NCBI GenBank assembly: GCA_039027055.1
Contig: JBCCLD010000287.1
Span: 1-6,131 of the forward strand
Reading direction: 5' to 3'
Origin: JBCBEX01 sp039027055
GTDB taxonomy: Bacteria; Bacteroidota; Rhodothermia; Rhodothermales; Rubricoccaceae
DNA length: 6,131 bases
The notes below the pieces were generated by a model. That model did no database searches and had not been told where the DNA came from. It was given only the letters and a program-made list of their open reading frames with translations. This document shows positions 1 to 4,633 of this stretch, piece by piece. The translations under genes were made by a program, and so were the position numbers. The first letter of the stretch is position 1, and every line of letters begins with the position of its first letter.

Positions 1-160
1 CGAGGTCGTTGCGAGCGAGGGCGGTGGCAAGCGTGAACTGGCTGCCGGTGAGCTGCTTGCCGTCGCCCGAGTCCCCGGCGTCGAGGATCGTGACTTCGGA
101 GAGCGAGCGGACCGGCTTCGCGCTGGTGGAAGCGCTGGGCGCCGCAGGGGCGTCGGACAT
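1..160 (-). CDS. korA: 2-oxoglutarate/2-oxoacid:ferredoxin oxidoreductase, alpha subunit (N-terminal part, cut by window edge)
   Basis: Only the first 53 codons are present; the frame is still open at base 1. The peptide begins MSDAPAAPSA, has a Ser/Ala/Pro-rich leader of about 20 residues, then SEVTILDAGDSGDGKQLTGS at 21-40 and QFTLATALARNDL at 41-53. The GDSGDG-x-QLTG-x-QFT...NDL pattern is typical of the start of the gamma-like domain fused to the N-terminus of alpha subunits of 2-oxoacid:acceptor oxidoreductases (KorA/OorA type). With a beta subunit, these oxidatively decarboxylate a 2-oxoacid, often 2-oxoglutarate, to the acyl-CoA and reduce ferredoxin in the cytoplasm. Asp27 and Lys35 differ from the usual hydrophobic residue and Met/Ile. 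The start is the ATG at 160-158; a possible promoter lies 37 bases upstream. The beta subunit gene would be expected beyond the left edge. Substrate choice cannot be judged from this fragment. Confidence 0.75.
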   Translation of the reverse strand, partial: MSDAPAAPSASTSAKPVRSLSEVTILDAGDSGDGKQLTGSQFTLATALARNDL

Positions 161-196
161 CAGACCGAAGGAGAACGGCAGAGGAGCGAGAGGGGC

Positions 197-225
197 AAGG
201 TAGAGCGCACGGTACGCCGCCTCAA
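197..225 (-). promoter_or_regulatory. Possible promoter of the oxidoreductase alpha subunit gene
   Basis: On the minus strand a -35-like TTGAGG (225-220) is followed after 17 bases by TACCTT (202-197), part of TACCTTGCCCC. The first four bases of the -35 and the spacing fit sigma-70, and the TAnnTT form also resembles the Bacteroidota -7 element. It would give a leader of about 30 nt before the ATG at 160. This is a by-eye match only. Confidence 0.3.
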
Positions 226-303
226 GCCGCATGATTCCCAGAGGCTCCTGAAGTCTGAGCTAGTTCGTGCCTTACACGCCGACTTCACGCACAGCCCCCG
301 CGG

Positions 304-1419
304 CTAGGCCGGCTCGACGGCGCGCAGCCGCTCCAGCACGTGCGCCATGTCGTCCGGGAGCGGCGCCTCGAAATCCATCGGCGCCTCGGTGACGGGGTGG
401 GCGAAGCCGAGCGTGTGGGCGTGGAGCGCCTGGCGCGGGAGTGCCTCGAACAGGTTGGCGATGAACTTCGCGCGGCTGCCCACAGCGGTGCCGTAGACGA
501 TGCGGTCGCCGTCGTACGTCCGGTCGCCGAAGAGCGGGTGGCCGAGGTGGCGCGCGTGGACGCGGATCTGGTGCGTGCGGCCCGTCTCCAGCCGAAAGCG
601 GCAGAGCGCGGTGTGCGCATGCGCCTCCAGCGTTTCGAGGTGCGTGATCGCGTGCTTGCCGCGTCCCGGCTTGACGACGGCCATCCGCTTGCGGTCGCGC
701 GGGCTCCGGCCGAGCTCGGTCTCGACGCGTTGCGCGGGCGGGTCGGGGACGCCCCACACGAGCGCGAGGTACCGCCGCCGCGTCGTCCGTGCCGCGAACT
801 GCTTGGCGAGGTGGCTCAGCGCCGCGTCGGTCTTGGCGACCACCATCAGGCCCGTCGTGTCCTTGTCGAGGCGATGCACGAGCCCCGGCCGCGCGACGGG
901 GTCGCCCTCGAAGCGGGGCCCGGCGTCACGCGTCGCGAGTCCCACGTGTTCGTCGTCCTCCTCCTCGATGTCGTCGTAGGCGAGCGGCCCGGCCCCGACA
1001 TGGTGCAGCAGCGCGTTGACGAGCGTGCCCGCGCGGTGGCCGTAGGCCGGGTGCACCACCATGCCAGCAGGTTTGTTGACGACGAGTAGCACGTCGTCCT
1101 CAAAGACGATGTCGAGCGGGATCGGCTCCGGCGTCAGTTTGATGGGCGGCGGGCGCAGCACCTTCGCCACGAGCCGGTCGCCCGCCTGCACCACCGTGGA
1201 GGGCTTCGTCACGACGGCCCCGTTGACCGACACGCGTCCGTCTTTGATGCCGCGCTGCACCTTCGAGCGCGTGACGTTGGGGAGGAAGCGAGTGATGTAT
1301 ACGTCGAGCCGCGTGTCCGTGACCTGCCCTGCCGGCACATCGAGGACCACCTCCTGCTCGACCCGCTCGTCGTCGGGGCGCTCGTCGTGGAGACGCTCGT
1401 CGTCGGGGTCGGTTGCCAT
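304..1419 (-). CDS. rluD: Ribosomal large subunit pseudouridine synthase, RluD type (RluA family, S4 domain)
   Basis: The 371-residue protein should isomerise uridines to pseudouridine in 23S rRNA; E. coli RluD acts on helix 69 (positions 1911, 1915, 1917). An S4 RNA-binding domain covers about 35-90 (RLDVYITRFLPNVTRSKVQR, then DGRVSVNG). The catalytic domain follows, with NKPAGMVVHP at 115-124, the active-site motif HRLDKDTTGLMVVAKT at 182-197 (catalytic Asp185), ETGRTHQIRVH at 278-288, and RQALHAH at 329-335. Two oddities stand out: a charged N-terminus with three DER-containing pentapeptides (5-19), and an acidic insertion at about 148-178 (DDIEEEDDEHVG) just before the active-site motif. 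The start is taken at ATG 1419-1417. An in-frame ATG at 1482 would add 21 residues read through a 7-bp tandem repeat and looks non-coding. The aminotransferase gene lies 97 bp upstream on the same strand. Confidence 0.93.
   Translation of the reverse strand: MATDPDDERLHDERPDDERVEQEVVLDVPAGQVTDTRLDVYITRFLPNVTRSKVQRGIKDGRVSVNGAVVTKPSTVVQAGDRLVAKVLRPPPIKLTPEPIPLDIVFEDDVLLVVNKPAGMVVHPAYGHRAGTLVNALLHHVGAGPLAYDDIEEEDDEHVGLATRDAGPRFEGDPVARPGLVHRLDKDTTGLMVVAKTDAALSHLAKQFAARTTRRRYLALVWGVPDPPAQRVETELGRSPRDRKRMAVVKPGRGKHAITHLETLEAHAHTALCRFRLETGRTHQIRVHARHLGHPLFGDRTYDGDRIVYGTAVGSRAKFIANLFEALPRQALHAHTLGFAHPVTEAPMDFEAPLPDDMAHVLERLRAVEPA
1364..1408 (-). repeat. Three 15-bp tandem units inside the rluD N-terminus
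   Basis: Three consecutive 15-bp units lie at 1364-1378, 1379-1393 and 1394-1408. Units 1 and 3 are identical (CGCTCGTCGTCGGGG on the plus strand) and the middle one differs near its end. In the rluD frame each encodes five residues of the form [P/L][D/H]DER. The unit length is a multiple of three, so copy-number change would lengthen or shorten the charged N-terminal tail without a frameshift. Confidence 0.85.
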
Positions 1420-1423
1420 GGCT

Positions 1424-1451
1424 GGGTCGAGGGTCGAGGGTCGAGGGTCGA
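1424..1451. repeat. Perfect 7-bp tandem repeat, (GGGTCGA)x4
   Basis: Four exact copies of GGGTCGA lie end to end on the plus strand (TCGACCC on the minus strand). The array stops 4 bases before the rluD ATG (1419-1417), so it occupies the place of a ribosome binding site and would form the proximal mRNA leader. It is the cleanest of four 7-bp-periodic arrays in the window. Confidence 0.95.
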
Positions 1452-1510
1452 GGAAACAAACGGGCTTTCGGTACCAACGCAAGGAGGTCTACGAAGGCAG
1501 TCCGCTCGCC

Positions 1511-1538
1511 TAGTCGCTATTCGCTCGTCACCAGTCGC
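1511..1538. repeat. Degenerate 7-bp-periodic array over the aminotransferase stop codon
   Basis: Four heptads in register (TAGTCGC, TATTCGC, TCGTCAC, CAGTCGC) share a T-C-[G/A]-C second half. The array covers the minus-strand TAG at 1519-1517, the last six to seven codons of the aminotransferase gene, and a few bases beyond. The 3' end of the gene may therefore have been rebuilt from repeat sequence. Confidence 0.6.
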
Positions 1539-2692
1539 TGCGCGTGGTGCATCGACGCACTCAAAGCGCCCAATGCCCGGTCCACCTCCTCCAGCGTGTT
1601 CGTGTAGGACGGGGCGAAGCGGAGCTTGCGGTCGCGGACGGCGGTCATGACACCATCGGCGGCCAGGGCTTCAAAGAGCGAAGCGGCGTCCTGGCCTACC
1701 TCGTCGGGCGCGACGGTGACGATGCCCGCGCGCTCGTCGGGATCGCGTGAACCGTAGCGCGGCAGACCGAGCGCGTCGAGGCCGTCGGCGAGGCGGGCGG
1801 TGAGCGTCTGGATGTGCTGCCACGCGGCGTCCGGCCCCACGCCGAGGTAGACGCCGAGCGCCGCGTCGAGGGCGACGATGCCCGCGGTGTTGAGCGTGCC
1901 GAGGCGGAAGCGCATCGCGTCGTCGTGGAGCGTGGTGTCGTAGGCGGTGAGGTTCTCCCAATCGACGGGGCCGTTGAGCCAACCCATTTGCGGCCGGAGG
2001 CGAGCCTGCAGCGCCTCCGTCACGTAGAAAAACCCCACGCCCTGCATGCCCATGAGCCACTTGTGCCCGCCGCACGCGAGGAAGTCGATGCCGAGGGCCT
2101 CCACCCCACCGTCAGCGCCGATCGGCACCGCACCGACGCCTTGGATGGCGTCCACGGAGAACAGCGCGCCGTGGGCGTGGACGAGGTCGGCGAGCGCGGC
2201 GAGGTCGGCGCGGAAGCCGGAGAGGAACTGCACCCAGCTCACGGCCACGAGGCGCGTCTCGGGGCGCAGCGTCTGTGCTACGGCGTCGAGGGTGAAGGTG
2301 CCGCGCTCCGTCGGGATGAAGTCGATCGCCACGCCCTGTGCTTCGAGGGAGCGCCACGGGAAGACGTTGGCCGGAAACTCGCACCCCGGCACGGCGATGC
2401 GGTCGCCCGGCTGCCAGTCGAGGCCGTGCGCGAGCACGTTGAGCGCGTACGATGTGTTGGGCGCGTACTCGACCCGTTCCACCGCCGTGCCGAGCACCTG
2501 CGCGATGCGCGCCCGCCCACGGTCCAGCGTCGGCGCGATGTCGACGTAGTTGTTCGGCTGCGTCGCGTGGCGCTGCTGGAGGTGCGCTGCCACCGCGTCC
2601 ATCACAGGCCGGCTGAGCGGGCCCGTCGAGGCGTGGTCGAGGTAGGCCATCCGCTCGGTGTGGGGGAAGAGGGCGCGGAGGTCGTCGGTCAC
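1517..2692 (-). CDS. Class V aminotransferase family protein (PLP-dependent, cysteine desulfurase / isopenicillin-N-epimerase-like)
   Basis: A 391-residue fold-type I PLP enzyme. The N-terminal motif YLDHASTGPLSRPV is at 17-30. The cofactor-binding motif SVDAIQGVGAVPI is at 179-191, where Asp181 should contact the pyridine nitrogen. The lysine motif GGHKWLMGMQGVGFFYV is at 208-224, where Lys211 should form the Schiff base; RLGTLNTAG at 263-271 is the usual late motif. I see no cysteine in a SufS/IscS-type active-site loop, so cysteine desulfurase activity is not supported and the substrate is unknown. The start is taken at GTG 2692-2690 because it gives the usual short lead (TDDLRALFPHTERMAYLDH). 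ATG at 2650 would remove 14 residues. The open frame upstream runs into the divergent TonB gene and is not real. Both ends of the gene overlap 7-bp-periodic repeats. Confidence 0.88.
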   Translation of the reverse strand: MTDDLRALFPHTERMAYLDHASTGPLSRPVMDAVAAHLQQRHATQPNNYVDIAPTLDRGRARIAQVLGTAVERVEYAPNTSYALNVLAHGLDWQPGDRIAVPGCEFPANVFPWRSLEAQGVAIDFIPTERGTFTLDAVAQTLRPETRLVAVSWVQFLSGFRADLAALADLVHAHGALFSVDAIQGVGAVPIGADGGVEALGIDFLACGGHKWLMGMQGVGFFYVTEALQARLRPQMGWLNGPVDWENLTAYDTTLHDDAMRFRLGTLNTAGIVALDAALGVYLGVGPDAAWQHIQTLTARLADGLDALGLPRYGSRDPDERAGIVTVAPDEVGQDAASLFEALAADGVMTAVRDRKLRFAPSYTNTLEEVDRALGALSASMHHAQRLVTSE

Positions 2693-2721
2693 AGGTCCAA
2701 GGTCGGGTGTCGTAGGTCGAG
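2680..2721. repeat. Degenerate 7-bp-periodic array across the aminotransferase start
   Basis: Six consecutive heptads in register on the plus strand begin GGTC (five copies) or TGTC (one, 2708-2714). The last, GGTCGAG, is a rotation of the GGGTCGA unit found before rluD. The array covers the first four to five codons of the aminotransferase gene, its GTG start (2692-2690) and about 29 bases of leader. Confidence 0.65.
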
Positions 2722-2754
2722 CAACGTTTGAAGCGATGTCGTGTCTGTGGGGCA

Positions 2755-2760
2755 AGGATA
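2755..2760 (-). promoter_or_regulatory. Possible -10 element for the aminotransferase gene
   Basis: On the minus strand TATCCT (2760-2755) sits in TATCCTTGCCCC, which also resembles the Bacteroidota TAnnTTTG element. GAAACA 17 bases upstream is a poor -35. The leader would be about 55 nt and would contain the heptad array. The 9-mer CCTTGCCCC is shared with the candidate promoter near 197. Weak, by-eye call. Confidence 0.2.
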
Positions 2761-2831
2761 GCACGCGCCGTGCGATGTGTTTCCACCGCCCTGCCCGTTC
2801 CGTCCGCCGTCGTCTCATCCACGAGCCTCCG

Positions 2832-3515
2832 ATGTCCATGTCCGTCCAGAAGACCCCGCGTGCCGACCTGAAGCGCCAATACCCCGTCGTCCTGCAAGTC
2901 GGCACGCTGCTCGCACTCGGTGTGGTACTGGCTGCCTTCACCACACCGTATCGCGCCGCCAACAGCTTCGAGGTGATCGAAAACCCCGTCGAACGCGTCC
3001 CACTCGAAGACATCGAAATCACCCGGCACGAGCTGCCACCGCCACCGCCGCCAAAGCCACCACCGCCCGTCGAGGTGCCCAATACCGACGTGGAAGACCC
3101 TGACCTGGACATTGAGGTGATCTTCGACCCCGCTGAGACGCCGCCGCTACCCAGTCGAACGCCTGCGCCCGCTACGGACCCGGAGCCTGTGTCCGATGAG
3201 GTCGTCGATTTTCTTCCCATCGAGGACCAACCCCAGCTCCTTCCTAGCGAAGCGGAGGCAATGGCGGCCTTGCAGAGCTGCATCCGCTATCCCGAGATGG
3301 CCCGACGCGTGGGCATCGAAGGCCGCGTGTTCGTGCAGTTTGTCGTGGATAAGCGCGGGAATGTCACGCAGCCAAAGGTCGTGCGCGGCATCGGCGGTGG
3401 GGCCGACGAGGAGGCACTGCGGTGCGTCCAGACGCTGCGGTTCAGCCCCGGCATGCAGCGGGGCCGCCCGGTGAAGGTGCAGTTCTCGCTCCCCGTCACG
3501 TTCCGCCTGCGCTAG
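2832..3515 (+). CDS. TonB-like energy transducer protein
   Basis: The 227-residue protein should couple the inner-membrane proton motive force to TonB-dependent outer-membrane receptors. It has a basic N-terminus, one membrane anchor at about 17-36 (YPVVLQVGTLLALGVVLAAF), a proline-rich stretch at 69-79 (six Pro, Lys, four Pro), an acidic periplasmic linker to about 140, and a TonB C-terminal domain at about 146-227. That domain contains RYPEMARRVGIEGRVFVQF at 152-170, VVRGIGGGADEEAL at 183-196 and LRFSPGMQRGRPVKV at 202-216. Cys150 and Cys198 both lie in this domain. The first ATG (2832) is chosen; ATG 2838 is equally possible. No exbB or exbD is adjacent, so it must use partners encoded elsewhere. 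Its stop codon TAG shares its final G with the first base of the inserted element. Longer in-frame reading from 2658 overlaps the divergent aminotransferase gene. Confidence 0.9.
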   Translation: MSMSVQKTPRADLKRQYPVVLQVGTLLALGVVLAAFTTPYRAANSFEVIENPVERVPLEDIEITRHELPPPPPPKPPPPVEVPNTDVEDPDLDIEVIFDPAETPPLPSRTPAPATDPEPVSDEVVDFLPIEDQPQLLPSEAEAMAALQSCIRYPEMARRVGIEGRVFVQFVVDKRGNVTQPKVVRGIGGGADEEALRCVQTLRFSPGMQRGRPVKVQFSLPVTFRLR

Positions 3516-3691
3516 GGCGTGTGGACATTGATCGGGTCAGGTGCTCACGAGACGCCGTTTGTGTCTCCGAAAGGCGCACGAGGAGCGCGATCCCGTAGGA
3601 CCGAGTGACGAGTGGACCCCCCATTCTGTAGAGGTGGGCGGAGGCCGAACGGAGGCCGTGAGCACCGATCAGACCGATTGTCCACACGCCC
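3515..3691. mobile_element. 177-bp MITE-like element with terminal inverted repeats and TA duplication
   Basis: The left end reads GGGCGTGTGGACA (3515-3527) and the right end is its exact inverse, TGTCCACACGCCC (3679-3691). A second inverted block, GGTGCTCACG (3540-3549) and CGTGAGCACC (3657-3666), lies at the same distance from each end; weaker pairing (CCGTTTG/CGAACGG, CTCCG/CGGAG) continues to about 55 bp. The element is flanked by TA on both sides (3513-3514, 3692-3693), consistent with a TA target duplication as made by some IS5-group, IS630 and Tc1/mariner-like transposases. At 177 bp with no intact reading frame it must be non-autonomous. The interior has a direct repeat of GGAGGCCG (3640, 3651). 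It may be a deletion derivative of a full IS; the parent family is not identified. Confidence 0.8.
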
Positions 3692-3699
3692 TAACCCAC

Positions 3700-3727
3700 A
3701 CATCGCACATCGTCCATCGCACGTCAC
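3700..3727. repeat. Degenerate 7-bp-periodic array over the purU stop codon
   Basis: Heptads ACATCGC, ACATCGT, CCATCGC and ACGTCAC follow each other in register, again with a TCGC-type second half. The array starts 9 bases after the MITE-like element and covers the purU TGA (3726-3724). Between the element and the array only a short stretch remains, so the whole tonB-purU gap is element plus repeat. Confidence 0.55.
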
Positions 3728-4611
3728 GCGAAGACAATCGTCTTGTTCTCGTAGACGAGCACACGGCTTTCGAGATGCCACCGAACGGCCCGCGCGAGGA
3801 CCTCGCGTTCGAGCGTGCGGCCGAGGTCCTTCAGGTCGCGGACCGTGTGGCGGTGCGACACCCGCGCGACGCCTTGGTCGAGGATCGGCCCGGCGTCGAG
3901 TTCCTCCGTGACGTAGTGCGCCGTCGCGCCGATCACCTTGACGCCGCGCTCGAACGCCTGCCGGTACGGGTCCGCCCCGATAAACGCTGGCAAGAACGAA
4001 TGGTGGATGTTGATGATACGGTTGGGGAAGCGCGCCACGAAGTCGCCCGAGAGGATCTGCATGTAGCGGGCGAGCACGACCACCTCGACGCCTTCCCTTT
4101 CAAAGAGCGCCAGCGTCTCGGCTTCGGCCTCCGCCTTCGTCTCGCGCGTGACGGGGAGATGGTGGAACGGCACGCCGAAGCGCTCGACCTCGGCGCGGAG
4201 CGTGTCGTGGTTGCTCACCACGCAGGCGATGCGGCCGGGAAACTCGCCGCGGCTCCAGCGCCAGAGCAGTTCGAGCAGCGCGTGGTCGTAGCGCGACACC
4301 ATCACCGCGACGGGCGCGGGCTGCGCGGCATAGTCCAGGCTCCACGTCATCCCGAACGGCTCGGCCACGACGCGGGCGAACGCCGCTTCGAGCGCGGACC
4401 TCGAGAGGTCGAGGTACGGCGTGGTGAACTCGGCGCGCATGAAGAACACGCCCGCCTCGGGGTCCGTCGAGTGCTGGTCGAGCGCGGTGATGTTGGCCCC
4501 GTGCGCGCGCAGAAACGTGCTCACAGCGGCAACGATGCCGGGGCGATCGGGGCAGGTGATGCGGAGACGAGCGAGGTCCGCGTGCGCAGCGCGGGCTTGC
4601 ACGGGGGGCAT
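3724..4611 (-). CDS. purU: Formyltetrahydrofolate deformylase
   Basis: The 295-residue cytoplasmic enzyme hydrolyses 10-formyl-tetrahydrofolate to formate and tetrahydrofolate, balancing the one-carbon pool and supplying formate (for example to PurT). An N-terminal ACT domain spans about 14-95 (LRITCPDRPGIVAAVSTFL, then GANITALDQHSTD). The formyltransferase-type domain spans about 98-295. Catalytic residues match the GART fold: Asn201 and His203 in INIHHSFLP, and Asp239 in EELDAGPILDQ. The Asn-to-Asp spacing of 38 equals that of E. coli PurN (106 and 144). The length is slightly above the 280 residues of E. coli PurU, mostly from the N-terminus. The start is ATG 4611-4609, 22 bp after the dprA stop on the same strand, suggesting one transcript. 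No Shine-Dalgarno is visible. Confidence 0.95.
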   Translation of the reverse strand: MPPVQARAAHADLARLRITCPDRPGIVAAVSTFLRAHGANITALDQHSTDPEAGVFFMRAEFTTPYLDLSRSALEAAFARVVAEPFGMTWSLDYAAQPAPVAVMVSRYDHALLELLWRWSRGEFPGRIACVVSNHDTLRAEVERFGVPFHHLPVTRETKAEAEAETLALFEREGVEVVVLARYMQILSGDFVARFPNRIINIHHSFLPAFIGADPYRQAFERGVKVIGATAHYVTEELDAGPILDQGVARVSHRHTVRDLKDLGRTLEREVLARAVRWHLESRVLVYENKTIVFA

Positions 4612-4633
4612 GGCGGCGAGGCGAGGTCCAGAC

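Noticed and set aside
250..275. TAGCTCAG on the minus strand, like a tRNA D-arm
   Set aside because: No acceptor stem, anticodon arm or TTCGA-type T-arm at the right distances.
340..1089. Long plus-strand open frame opposite rluD (249 codons)
   Set aside because: It is antisense to a clear RluD with all motifs. Such frames are expected in GC-rich DNA, and the peptide is Arg/Val/Glu-rich with no recognisable domain.
1481..1488. Perfect Shine-Dalgarno AAGGAGGT on the plus strand
   Set aside because: No plus-strand start codon at a suitable distance opens a credible gene, and the rest of the window does not use such sites. Treated as chance.
1814..2731. 305-codon plus-strand frame opposite the aminotransferase
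   Set aside because: Shadow of the class V aminotransferase; no family features.
2693..3283. N-terminal extension of the aminotransferase frame into the tonB region
   Set aside because: The extension is Gly/Ser-rich, overlaps the divergent TonB coding region, and has no known domain. Similarity to the family starts near GTG 2692.
3601..3614. Two heptads (CCGAGTG, ACGAGTG) inside the MITE-like element
   Set aside because: Only two units; too short to count as another array.
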